Assembly (NCBI RefSeq): GCF_019795105.1
Contig: NZ_JAIMFO010000004.1
Coordinates: 372,001 to 436,000 of the forward strand
Source of the DNA: Collinsella ureilytica
GTDB taxonomy: Bacteria; Actinomycetota; Coriobacteriia; Coriobacteriales; Coriobacteriaceae
Reading direction: 5' to 3'
DNA: 64,000 nt
The translations under genes and the position numbers were made by a program. Below the pieces are notes generated by a model. That model was not told the origin of the DNA. It did no database searches and worked only from the letters and a program-made list of their open reading frames with translations. This document shows positions 36,745-45,327 of this stretch, in pieces. Within the stretch, counting starts at the first letter, position 1; each line of letters starts with the position of its first letter.

Positions 36745-37767
36745 TCAAGAGCTAAAGTGCTTTCCCTCCACGCGCCGCTCACGCTTTTTGGCATGGCGGC
36801 GAGCAAGCTGGCGCAAGATCACACCAACCAGCAAAGCCAACAAGGCAAGCAGTGCTGCCCATCCAGTCCACGGGAAGCTCAACCAGCCCTCAGGCAAGTC
36901 GATGCCAACTCCGATTCTGACCTCTTCTTTGAAGGTGTCTTCATGAACCTCCGACTCAACCTTTACTACCAGAATCGAGCGAGCATTCGTAGCAGCGTCA
37001 GAGCAGGTTGAGAGCAACAAAATCCGATCGCCGTCGCTGGGTACCACCTGAACCGTGCGCGAACAGGTCATCAGTGAACGCAGATGCTCCAGATACGCTT
37101 CCTGCTCAGAGGCTCCCACCACGCCGGGTCGATACACCGCACCGTCATAGGCATCTGCTGGTAAAAAACCCAAGATATGCAAACCAAAGGTCATGCCTGC
37201 ATAAGGGCCTGTTCCAACAAAAAGTGTCCCAAACTCACGTGAAGCGAAAAAGCTCGGATTGGCAAACTCACCGATCTCACCAAACATGGCCTCGCAATCT
37301 AGGTGGTGTCCATAGATCACGGTGTTGAAATCGGTAAAGTCTCGCGCGTTGCTGGAATCCAAGAAGAGCGAGCCGGTGAGCGAGTATGCACCCTTTGCAT
37401 CACGGTTTAAGTACTTGCTATCTGTTTCACCTTGCACCAAGGGGTAGTTGATGTGAGTGCCATAGATATCAAGCCAACCAACAACATCGGGATTTGCCGC
37501 AACAAGCTCGTCGTAGCTCTCCTGACTCTCAGGCGTCGGCATAAAAGCCTGCCAACGAGGAGCGCTTGCCGATCCATACACCGCCTGCGCATCCCACAAG
37601 GCGTAAAGCCCCACAATAAAGACCACAAAGAGGAAGGCGAAGGCCAAAGCATCAAAGGCTGCTGAGGCCACGCGCACCCCGGTGCGAGCCCACCGCATGC
37701 CAGCAACTGGCATGCGATCGGTGGGCTCAGCAACCGAGCGGGCTTGATCAAATCGCGGGGGCGTCAC
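36745..37767 (-). CDS. Class B sortase, pilus polymerase
   Basis: A 340-residue membrane transpeptidase. A cytosolic start leads to one membrane helix (FAFLFVVFIVGLYALWD), then the sortase domain: NPDVVGWLDIYGTHINYPLV, catalytic His in TVIYGHHLD, catalytic Cys in LLLSTCSDA and Arg in TNARSILVVKV. It ends in a second membrane helix (WAALLALLALLVGVILRQL) and a basic tail. NPDVVGWLxIxGTxINYPVVQ is the class B signature. Streptococcal FCT regions use a class B enzyme (SrtC1) to polymerise FctA at a VPTG motif, matching the signals here. The start is GTG at 37767, only 23 bp after the pilin stop; no strong Shine-Dalgarno is seen. Confidence 0.9.
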   Translation of the reverse strand: MTPPRFDQARSVAEPTDRMPVAGMRWARTGVRVASAAFDALAFAFLFVVFIVGLYALWDAQAVYGSASAPRWQAFMPTPESQESYDELVAANPDVVGWLDIYGTHINYPLVQGETDSKYLNRDAKGAYSLTGSLFLDSSNARDFTDFNTVIYGHHLDCEAMFGEIGEFANPSFFASREFGTLFVGTGPYAGMTFGLHILGFLPADAYDGAVYRPGVVGASEQEAYLEHLRSLMTCSRTVQVVPSDGDRILLLSTCSDAATNARSILVVKVESEVHEDTFKEEVRIGVGIDLPEGWLSFPWTGWAALLALLALLVGVILRQLARRHAKKRERRVEGKHFSS

Positions 37768-37790
37768 GCGGGCAGGGATGCTCGGTGCAC

Positions 37791-39056
37791 TTACGCCTGA
37801 GCGCCCTGGCGACGCTTCATAGCAGCATAGCCTGCGGCAGCACCAACAGGAGCAGCAACCATGAGGACGTAGGGCAGCACGCTAATGGCGATGCCGGTCG
37901 GGGTTACGGTCTTGTAGGTGTTGGTCACCTGAGAGCTGTTTTCACCCTTAGTGGTCGCAGCAGCGGAAACATAGACGCCATTTCCTTCTGCAATGACAAC
38001 GTCACCATTAGCTCCAGCATTGGTGGCAGCAACAGCGTTAGCGCCACCGATTACGGTCTGAGCGGCAGCGGTGTAGCCGTTCACGCCTTCCTCGACGAGG
38101 ACATAGGTCGTACCGTCAGGCATACCGTCGGCAAACTTCAAGCTCTGACCATGAGCGAGCTTGAAGGTAACCGTCTCACCATTATTGAAGGTGTAAACAC
38201 CCTGAGCAGAGCCAGGGGCAGTGGTTACCGTCGTACCGTCCTTATCTTTCACAACGGTTGCCTTGATTGGGTCCTTAGAAGTTGCGGTCGCAGGGAAGGT
38301 AAGCTTCAGTGTGAAGCTAAAGAGCTTGGTCTGGTCGCCAAAGTCGCCAGCAACGGTCTTAGAGATCTTCAGATCGTTATTACCCGTAATGGCTTTAGAC
38401 ATGATCTTGTTGGCAAAGGCAAAGCCAGACTTGTGCTTATCAGGATTATCGGGGTTCTCCGGGTCATTCGGGTTGCTTGGATCATCAGGATTGGGCTTAA
38501 CCTTTGTATTGGCTTCTCCACCCTTATCATCTTTTTTCTTCTCAACGGTAACAACGTTCGTTTTATCATGCTTGCGATAGATACGAAGAATCTAGCTTGC
38601 CTTGGAGTAGCTCACGTTCTCAACGCCGCCATCGGTCTCGACAACGGTCCAGCCATAGACACCTGCGTGAGGGAAGGTAAGCCCCTGAGTAACGTCGAAC
38701 TTCAGGTTCTTAGTCAGTGTCGTGGTAGCACCGTTGACTTTCTTCATGATGAAGTTGCCATTACCCGTACCAATGGTGATCGTCTTGGCATCAATCGTCG
38801 GAGTCTCCTCAGCGGTAGCTGCGCCGTCCTCACCATTGAGGAACAGGGGCGTAAAGGTGAAGGTGAACTCCTGACCTGTGGGCAGGGCAGTTGTTGCACC
38901 CTGGAGGGTCTTGGTGATCGTCACCTCATTGTTATTGGACGTCGGTACGCCCTCTGCAAATACAGGAGTGCTAAAGCCCAGCACCGCTACCAGTGCAAGC
39001 AGCATAGCTGCGAAGCGACCCACCCCGCTTTGCTTCCAGATACCTTGAACTTTCAT
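37791..39056 (-). pseudogene. Backbone pilin (FctA/Spy0128-like) interrupted by one in-frame amber codon
   Basis: One frame of 422 codons runs through a single TAG at 38592-38594. Upstream: signal peptide (FAAMLLALVAVLGFSTPVFA), then domain 1 with Lys in VTITKTLQG and Glu in WTVVETDGG. The TAG replaces what is probably Tyr in SYSKAS-x-ILRIYRKH. Downstream, still in frame: a PDDPSNPNDPENPDNPD linker, FAFANKI with the domain 1 Asn, then domain 2 with Lys in KISKTV, Glu in YVLVEEG, Asn in SQVTNTYK, and the sorting signal TVTPTGIAI, a membrane helix and RRQGAQA. These Lys/Glu/Asn trios make internal isopeptide bonds in Spy0128. The ATG at 39056 has AGGAAG. If TAG stops translation, only an unanchored 154-residue fragment is made and no pilus can form. 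Confidence 0.82.
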
Positions 39057-39186
39057 GCTTTCTTCCTTTCCGTTCTTTCATCCCAGCGGCCTTGTAGAAG
39101 AAGTCAAAGCCGCCCCGGTATCCCAACACCCACGCGCAGGGATGTATAAGGGCTCATGAGCGCCACGCAGATCCGACCAAACCAGC

Positions 39187-39206
39187 GGTTCCGATCGGTT
39201 AGAACC
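39187..39206. promoter_or_regulatory. Inverted repeat upstream of the backbone pilin gene
   Basis: GGTTC (39187-39191) and GAACC (39202-39206) flank the palindrome CCGATCGG. It lies about 135 bp ahead of the pilin start. A weak -10 (TTATAC) is found nearer the gene, so this could be an operator, but this rests on symmetry alone. Confidence 0.3.
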
Positions 39207-39298
39207 AACCTCGTTGAATTTGCATTCATTGAGGTTGCTCCCGTTCAAGCTCAACCGCTTCCAGGTAGCTCACCCGGTAGCCGTCGCACTTAAACGAC

Positions 39299-39876
39299 CT
39301 ACACCGCCCGTGTACGCAGGATGGCAACAACCTTTCCTTCGGTTTTTGCGATATCAACGCAACCAAGGATCCGGCTATCGCTTGCTTGCTCACGGTTATC
39401 GCCTAGAAGAAAGACCTGGCCTTCTCCGACGGTAAGTGGAAATGTCACGCCTCCAACCACTTGGGTGGTGGCTCCAAAAACGCCTGATTCTTGTTGTAGT
39501 GATCCGTTTACAACCAAGCCTGATCGGTGATATTTACCGTATCTCCGGCTTGTGCCACCACACGAGATGCCATACGATTGCCGTCGTATACAAAGGCAAC
39601 TGCATCATGAGCATGGAATTTTTTATCTAAACGGTAGGAAATGATCATGTCTCCATCTTTGATCTGGGGCGACATTGAAATGTCCGTACAACGAAAGGCT
39701 CCAAAAACAAAAGAGAACACAATCGTGAAAATGGCAGCTGCTAGTGCTATCTTAAACAGAAGGGATGCGATGTCGGCAGAAAGCGGACGAACGTGTCCGG
39801 CTGGCTGGACAGCTGTATATGCTGCGGCATGCTGTCCGCGCCCTTTCACCTTAAATCGCCCCCTCACGAGTATCAT
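39299..39876 (-). pseudogene. SipA-like signal peptidase homologue, frameshifted
   Basis: Two frames together make one S26-type protein. The first (39876 to 39508) has a basic start (MILVRGRFKVKG), a membrane helix (IALAAAIFTIVFSFVFG) and box B with Ser in CTDISMSPQIKDGDMIISYR. The second (39517 to 39299) has the rest: GQVFLLGDNREQASDSR (box E, GDN and SDSR) and VAILRTRAV. One extra G near 39511-39525 would join them as NITDQGLVVNGS. The general-base position, KRV in active enzymes, reads MASRVVAQAGD, so Lys is Ser. Streptococcal SipA, coded next to fctA and needed for pilus assembly, also lacks its dyad. The frame is open to 39993, so the start is uncertain. Confidence 0.72.
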
Positions 39877-40095
39877 TTTCAATCCATGATAGGGCACCCC
39901 CTGCGCAAGAAACAATTTCCTAAAAGCGTCGTTATCGCGATTCGGCGCGTAGGGGATTTTTAGATATGTGCAGGTAATGTGGAGCGCTGGCAAAAATCCA
40001 GAACTGTAAGAAAAACGATAAATTTGTTTCTTTTAGTGTACTTCCACGAAGCGCACACGGTTTTGAGGGCTCTCGTCCGACATCATGGGGGGCAC

Positions 40096-41274
40096 CTAGG
40101 CCTCATCTTCCTCATCGGTAGCGCCCGGCACATACTCCGCGCCACCGAGCAGCCAGCGGTGATAGCCCACCACAAAGGGATCGAGGTCACCGTCTTCTAG
40201 AACGGCCTCCACGTTGCCTGTCTCTACGCCCGAGCGCAGATCCTTAACCATCTGATAAGGATAAAGAACATAACTTCTAATCTGATTACCAAAGCCTGCT
40301 GCTTGCTTGGGACCTCGAATCTCATCGAGCTGCTCCGCACGACGTTCAAGTTCCAGCTCATACAGACGAGCTTTTAAGATCTGCATAGCGGCAGCCTTGT
40401 TTTGAATCTGAGAACGCTCGTTTTGGCAGGTAACCACAATATTGGTTGGAAGGTGCGTGATGCGCACGGCAGAGTCGGTCGTATTTACGCCCTGACCACC
40501 CGGTCCACTGGCGTGATATACATCAATCCGCAGATCATCTTGGGCAATATCAATCTCAATATCGTCAGGCAACTGCGGAATAACCTCAACACCAGCAAAC
40601 GAGGTCTGACGACGCTTTTTTGCATCAGTGGGAGAGATACGTACCAAGCGATGCACACCAGCTTCTGCGCGCAGCATACCAAAGGCGTCTTTACCCTCAA
40701 CGGTAAAGGTTGCGCGATCAATGCCGATAACCTCAGCTGCCGGGCAATCGTTAATGGTTACCTTCCAGCCGCGACGCTCACAGTATCTGAGATACATCTT
40801 GAGCAGCATAGAAGCCCAGTCTTGCGCTTCCAGGCCACCTTGCCCCGGCTTAATGGTTACGATGGCGCTCCCGTGATCAAACTCACCGGTAAACCAACTC
40901 GTAAGCTCCATATCATCAAGGGCTCGAGTCAGTGCGGCAGCACCAGCGGCTGCCTCATGAGCAAGCTCTTGGGCGTCATCGCCATTCATCTCTTCTGCCA
41001 GCTCAAGGGCAGCACGGATATCAGCAAGGTGCTCACGAGCCTGCTCAATCGAGGAAACATCATCTTTTGCTCGGGACAGCTCGGCCATAACCGAGCGCGC
41101 AGCATCTGCATCATCCCAAAAGCTCGGCTCAGCGCTTTTGCGCTCCAGCTCCGACACACGCGCCCGCTTCTCCTCAACATGCAGGTACTGCTCAACCTCA
41201 GCGAGGCGATCTGCCATCGCATCAAGGTCAGCTGCAGTAACCTCAGCTGAATCGATATCGGACTCAGATGCCAT
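40096..41274 (-). CDS. prfB: Peptide chain release factor 2
   Basis: Class I release factor, 392 residues. The GGQ hydrolysis loop is SGPGGQGVNTTDSAVRITHL. The codon-reading loop is GVHRLVRISPTDAKKRRQTS: the tripeptide is SPT, while standard RF2 has SPF and RF1 has PxT. The helical domain 1 (LAEVEQYLHVEEKRARVSEL, PSFWDDADAARSVMAEL) and length are of RF2 type. The coding region has no internal TGA, so the programmed frameshift of E. coli prfB is absent. The ATG shares an A with the secA stop (TAATG), giving tight coupling, which is a usual secA-prfB order. Confidence 0.95.
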   Translation of the reverse strand: MASESDIDSAEVTAADLDAMADRLAEVEQYLHVEEKRARVSELERKSAEPSFWDDADAARSVMAELSRAKDDVSSIEQAREHLADIRAALELAEEMNGDDAQELAHEAAAGAAALTRALDDMELTSWFTGEFDHGSAIVTIKPGQGGLEAQDWASMLLKMYLRYCERRGWKVTINDCPAAEVIGIDRATFTVEGKDAFGMLRAEAGVHRLVRISPTDAKKRRQTSFAGVEVIPQLPDDIEIDIAQDDLRIDVYHASGPGGQGVNTTDSAVRITHLPTNIVVTCQNERSQIQNKAAAMQILKARLYELELERRAEQLDEIRGPKQAAGFGNQIRSYVLYPYQMVKDLRSGVETGNVEAVLEDGDLDPFVVGYHRWLLGGAEYVPGATDEEDEA

Positions 41275-44180
41275 TAGCGATTCCTCCCATGGCAGTTTTT
41301 GAATTTTTTACCGCTGCCACAAGGGCATGGATCATTTCGGCCAACTGAGGCATAGGCGTCTCCGCTCTCTGCCTTTACATAGGTGCGCACCGATGAACCA
41401 GCGCCGCCCTCGCCTTGCGGAGCTCGGCCAGCAACACGGTCTACACTCGCCGCTGCCTCGCGCCGAAAGGTTGAGGATCCAGAATCTCCATCAACCTGAG
41501 CAGGTCCTGAGAAGGATGCTCCGGCAAGCGACGGTACCTCTGCAGATGCAGGAACCGCACGCGGCGCCTCGGCAACCTCAATGCGAAGCACCGTTCTGAG
41601 ATAGTCCTCATACATGGTATCAACCAAGATATGGAAGGCCTGGAACGCCTCGCTCTTATACTCAACAAGAGGGTCGCGCTGGCCAAAGCCACGCAGGCCA
41701 ATGCCCTGCTTTAAGTAGTCCATCTCCTGGAGGTAATTCATCCAGCGCGTATCAATAACGCGAAGCATGACCTGGCGGTTCAACTCGCGCATGAGCTCCT
41801 CGCCCAAGCGAGCAGACTTCTCTGCGTAGAGCTTCTCTACCACAGCGAGCACCTCATCGATAACCTTCTCAGGCGCACCATCTTCGGGAACTGCCAGATT
41901 CGGTCTGCCGGTAAGCTCTACCATCCAGCGATGCAGGGCATCCAAATCGTGCTCATCGCGGGCGTCGGGCAGAGCAAACTCGCCTACGCAGCGGCGAACG
42001 GTATCGTGAATGACCTCGTCTACATGCTCAGAGAGATCCTTGCCATCCAAGATCTTATTGCGCTCGGTATAGATCACCTGGCGCTGCTTGTTCATAACGT
42101 CGTCGTACTCAAGAACGTTTTTACGCATCGAGAAGTTGATGCTCTCAACTTTTCGCTGGGCACCCTCGACGCTCTTCGAAATAATCTTGTGCTGAATCGG
42201 CAAATCCGCCATATCAGAGCTGACCATCATCTTAGAGACGCGATCCATGCGGTCTCCGCCAAAGAGGCGCATGAGGTCGTCTTCGAGTGAGAGATAAAAC
42301 TGCGTCTCGCCCGGGTCGCCCTGACGACCAGCACGGCCTCGCAGCTGATTATCAATACGGCGTGACTCGTGGCGCTCGGTACCAATAACCGTAAGACCAC
42401 CAGCTTGGAGCACCTGCTCGCGCTCAGCAGCACAACGAGCACGCGCGGTTTTTTCTGCCTCTTGCAACGCTTTCGCAATGGCATCGAGCGCTTCTTGCTC
42501 AACCTCAAGACCAAGTGCCGCTAAATCTGCAGGCGTAATGCGAGCGGGATTTCCTAGCAGAAGAATTTGGGCAAGCGTGGGCTGATCAATGCCAAAATCC
42601 AAGCCCATAATCTCTTCGCGAGCAAGCTCGTCGGGGTTGCCGCCGAGCAAAATATCGGTACCACGACCAGCCATATTCGTTGCAATGGTAACGGCACCTA
42701 AGCGACCTGCCTGAGCTACGATATGCGCCTCGCGCTCGTGGAGCTTAGCGTTCAAGATCTCGTGGCGAATACCGCGCTTGTTCAACAGGCGAGACAGCCG
42801 CTCTGAGCTCTCGATTGAAACCGTACCTACCAGCACGGGCTGACCCTTGGCGTGGCGCTCGCTTACATCGTCTGCCACTGCCTCAAATTTGACAGCCTCA
42901 GTGCGATAGACCAGATCCTCGTGATCCTTACGAATCACCGGACGGTTTGGCGGAATGACCTGAACCGGAAGCTTATAAATCTCGCGGAACTCAGCGTCTT
43001 CCGTAAGAGCTGTACCGGTCATGCCTGAGAGCTTAGTGTAGAGGCGGAAGTAGTTTTGCAGCGTAATGGTGGCAAGCGTTTGATTTTCTTCACGAACCAG
43101 CACACCCTCTTTGGCCTCAATTGCCTGGTGCAAACCCTCAGAGTAGCGCCGACCTTCCATAATACGACCCGTGAACTCATCGACGATCTTAACCTCGCCG
43201 CCTGTGACCACATACTGCTTATCGCGGTGGAACATGTATTGAGCCTTCAAGGCCTGCTGCAGGTGATTGACCAGCTGGCCAGAAAGATCTGCGTAGATGT
43301 CTTCTACGCCAAGACGGGACTCGATCTTTTTGAGACCTCGATCGGTTGCGGCAATGGTGTGCTTTGCCTCATCCATAACAAAGTCGCCCGTAGGCTCAAC
43401 CGGCTCGCCGCCCATCAGCGCATCAAACGGAACTTCCTCGCCGCGCTCAAGACCCCTGACCGCGCGAGCAAAGTCTTTATAGGTTGTGGCGCTCTTGGTT
43501 CCCGCACCAGAAATAATGAGCGGGGTACGCGCCTCGTCAATCAGGATCGAGTCAACCTCGTCCACGATGGCATAGGCATGGCCGCGCTGCATACGCTGCT
43601 CAGCGCTGACAACCATATTGTCACGCAGGTAATCAAAGCCGAACTCTGAGTTCGTGCCATAGGTAACGTCTGCTGCGTAGGCGGGGCGCTTTTGCTCAAG
43701 TGCCATGCCGTTTTGGAGTAGGCCAACGCTCATGCCTAAGAAGCGGTAGATCTGACCCATCCACTCAGAGTCACGCTTTGCCAGATAGTCGTTAACCGTC
43801 ACGATATGGACGCCCTCGCCAGCAATGGCGTTCAGATAACCGGCGAGCGTGGAGACCAAGGTCTTGCCCTCGCCCGTTTTCATCTCAGCAATCTGACCGG
43901 CGTGCAAGGCCATAGCGCCGATGAGCTGAACATCGAAGTGGCGCATGCCAAGCGTGCGCTTAGAAGCCTCTCGAACCGTTGCGAAGGCTTCAGGCAGCAG
44001 GGCATCTAAGGTCTCACCGGCGGCGTAGCGCGTGCGAAAGTCTGCCGTTTTGGCGCGCAGATCTGCATCGGAGAGCTGCTCAAATGATGGCTCGAGCGCG
44101 TTGATTTGCTCGACGATCTTGCGGTAGCGCTTCAAATCTTTATCGGCGCCGAAGGAGAGTAGCTTAGAAACGAATCCCAT
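41274..44180 (-). CDS. secA: Preprotein translocase ATPase SecA
   Basis: Motor of the Sec export path, 968 residues. It starts MGFVSKLLSFGADKDLKRYR. Nucleotide-binding motifs are MKTGEGKTLVSTLAGYLNA, VNDYLAKRDSEWMGQIYRFL, VDEVDSILIDEARTPLIISG and, in NBD2, GRAGRQGDPGETQFYLSLED. The C-terminal zinc (SEC-C) motif NDPCPCGSGKKFKNCHG is present. The ATG at 44180 has AAGGGA; a longer open frame adds non-conserved residues. It overlaps prfB by one base. It exports the Sec-dependent pilins coded nearby as well as the rest of the secretome. Confidence 0.97.
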   Translation of the reverse strand: MGFVSKLLSFGADKDLKRYRKIVEQINALEPSFEQLSDADLRAKTADFRTRYAAGETLDALLPEAFATVREASKRTLGMRHFDVQLIGAMALHAGQIAEMKTGEGKTLVSTLAGYLNAIAGEGVHIVTVNDYLAKRDSEWMGQIYRFLGMSVGLLQNGMALEQKRPAYAADVTYGTNSEFGFDYLRDNMVVSAEQRMQRGHAYAIVDEVDSILIDEARTPLIISGAGTKSATTYKDFARAVRGLERGEEVPFDALMGGEPVEPTGDFVMDEAKHTIAATDRGLKKIESRLGVEDIYADLSGQLVNHLQQALKAQYMFHRDKQYVVTGGEVKIVDEFTGRIMEGRRYSEGLHQAIEAKEGVLVREENQTLATITLQNYFRLYTKLSGMTGTALTEDAEFREIYKLPVQVIPPNRPVIRKDHEDLVYRTEAVKFEAVADDVSERHAKGQPVLVGTVSIESSERLSRLLNKRGIRHEILNAKLHEREAHIVAQAGRLGAVTIATNMAGRGTDILLGGNPDELAREEIMGLDFGIDQPTLAQILLLGNPARITPADLAALGLEVEQEALDAIAKALQEAEKTARARCAAEREQVLQAGGLTVIGTERHESRRIDNQLRGRAGRQGDPGETQFYLSLEDDLMRLFGGDRMDRVSKMMVSSDMADLPIQHKIISKSVEGAQRKVESINFSMRKNVLEYDDVMNKQRQVIYTERNKILDGKDLSEHVDEVIHDTVRRCVGEFALPDARDEHDLDALHRWMVELTGRPNLAVPEDGAPEKVIDEVLAVVEKLYAEKSARLGEELMRELNRQVMLRVIDTRWMNYLQEMDYLKQGIGLRGFGQRDPLVEYKSEAFQAFHILVDTMYEDYLRTVLRIEVAEAPRAVPASAEVPSLAGASFSGPAQVDGDSGSSTFRREAAASVDRVAGRAPQGEGGAGSSVRTYVKAESGDAYASVGRNDPCPCGSGKKFKNCHGRNR

Positions 44181-44433
44181 GTGGTTTTCCCTTACTCGAA
44201 AAACGCTGAATCGCACTAACTCTAGCTGCTCGGTCGCTTTGAAGTGCGCACAATGCATGTACGCACGGAGAAACCACGGACATATCGACATCTGTCGCAT
44301 ATGTGGGCAGTGCGGGCGGGGTTACGTGGGTGGGGCGGGGTGAGGGTGGCGGCGTAGCTGGCGCGTGCGAGGTGGTGTGGGTGAGGCGGGCGACGATGTA
44401 TACAAAGCTTGAAAACGCCAGTAAAGCCCAGAC

Positions 44434-44521
44434 GGGGGTTTGTATTAGTACATTTATTGTCCTCTAGACACAGATTTGACGCGAAGTGCAGGCAAAAATG
44501 GTCGCAACGACACCAAAACGT
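44434..44521 (-). repeat. Dispersed 88-bp intergenic repeat, copy C
   Basis: Third copy, same orientation as copy B, with the blocks GGGGGTTTGTATTAGTACAT, ACAGATTTGACGCGAAGTGC and AACGACACCAAAACG. Its minus-strand frame ends FLPALRVKSVSRGQ-stop. It lies between secA and the terminators of rpmE. Confidence 0.75.
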
Positions 44522-44544
44522 ACACCCCACCCGTTTTTCCCAAC

Positions 44545-44576
44545 AAAAAAGCTCGCACCCATGAGCGAATGCGAGC
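44545..44576 (-). terminator. Terminator hairpin 1 of 3 (distal) after rpmE
   Basis: Minus strand: GCTCGCATTC ... GGGTGCGAGC stem of 10 pairs (two G-T) followed by TTTTTT. Part of a 60-bp tandem array. Confidence 0.8.
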
Positions 44577-44602
44577 ACGGACGCTCCACGCGCTCTCCCG
44601 AC

Positions 44603-44634
44603 AAAAAGGCACGCACCCGTTTGTGGACGCAAGC
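44603..44634 (-). terminator. Terminator hairpin 2 of 3 after rpmE
   Basis: Minus strand: GCTTGCGTCC ... GGGTGCGTGC, with one mismatch and G-T pairs, followed by TTTTT. A weaker version of its neighbours. Confidence 0.55.
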
Positions 44635-44661
44635 ACGGACGCCTCACACGTTCTTCCCAAC

Positions 44662-44693
44662 AAAAAAGCTCGCACCCATAAGTGGATGCGAGC
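44662..44693 (-). terminator. Terminator hairpin 3 of 3 (proximal) after rpmE
   Basis: Minus strand: GCTCGCATCC, ACTTAT, GGGTGCGAGC then TTTTTTG; a strong rho-independent terminator about 180 bp past the rpmE stop. Shares sequence with the other two, so all three arose by tandem duplication of about 60 bp. Confidence 0.88.
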
Positions 44694-44871
44694 CTGTTAC
44701 GAACGAATGTATGCGCTCGGGCTTTGCTCTTGTAGCAAACTTGGACGTTAGCTGAGCAGCACAAGACTTGTACTGTGAACACGAGCCTACTTGCTCAACA
44801 ACGACCTTGCACCTCGTGCATTGAAGAACCTACTCAGCAGCAAGGACCTTGCGCTCCGAGCACGAGTTTGC

Positions 44872-45327
44872 TTACTCAGCAGCCTCGGTGGTCTCCTCAG
44901 CAGCAAGAGCGGCAGCCTCGGGAGTTGCCTCCTCAGCAGCGGCCTCAGCAGGAGCGGCGGCAGCAGCCTCCTCGGCCTTCTTAGCAGCCTCGGCAGCATA
45001 ACGCTCAGCACGCTTGGCCTTCTCAGCAGCCTTTGCCTCACGCTCGGCAGCCTTTTGAGCGGCAGCCTCCTCAGCGGCCTTCTGACGCTCGGCGCGCTTA
45101 GCAGCCTCACGATCGAGAGCGGCCTGGGCAGCACCACCAAACTTGCTGGAGAAGCGCTGGACGCGTCCGCCGGTGTCTACAAACTTCTGCTGACCGGTGT
45201 AGAACGGATGGCACTCATTGCAAAGCTCGACGTGAATCTCAGCCTTGGTTGAGCGAGTCTTGAAGGTGTTTCCGCAGCTGCACTGCACCGTGCAGTCTAC
45301 GTACTCAGGATGGATTCCAGGTTTCAT
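44872..45327 (-). CDS. rpmE: Ribosomal protein L31 with a long charged C-terminal tail
   Basis: Large-subunit protein of the central protuberance. The first 75 residues are normal L31: [20 protein letters not shown], then [20 protein letters not shown]; the CxC and CxxC pairs are of the zinc-binding form. After [10 protein letters not shown] the chain goes on for about 80 residues of Ala, Glu and Lys ([20 protein letters not shown]), predicted as one long helix and then an acidic end. Total is 151 residues against 66-90 for most L31. The ATG at 45327 has GAGGAG. It stands alone with three terminator hairpins downstream. Confidence 0.93.
   Translation of the reverse strand: MKPGIHPEYVDCTVQCSCGNTFKTRSTKAEIHVELCNECHPFYTGQQKFVDTGGRVQRFSSKFGGAAQAALDREAAKRAERQKAAEEAAAQKAAEREAKAAEKAKRAERYAAEAAKKAEEAAAAAPAEAAAEEATPEAAALAAEETTEAAE

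Noticed and set aside
37785-39149. Long plus-strand open frame (454 codons) opposite the backbone pilin
   Set aside because: The minus strand has the signal peptide, pilin domains and sorting signal; the plus frame has no ribosome site or recognisable domain and is a shadow.
41150-41274. Programmed frameshift in prfB
   Set aside because: The frame is continuous from the ATG, with no internal TGA.
44222-44782. Minus-strand open frame spanning repeat copy C and the terminators
   Set aside because: Cys/Arg/His-rich product with no family; it is built from the repeat and three terminator hairpins.
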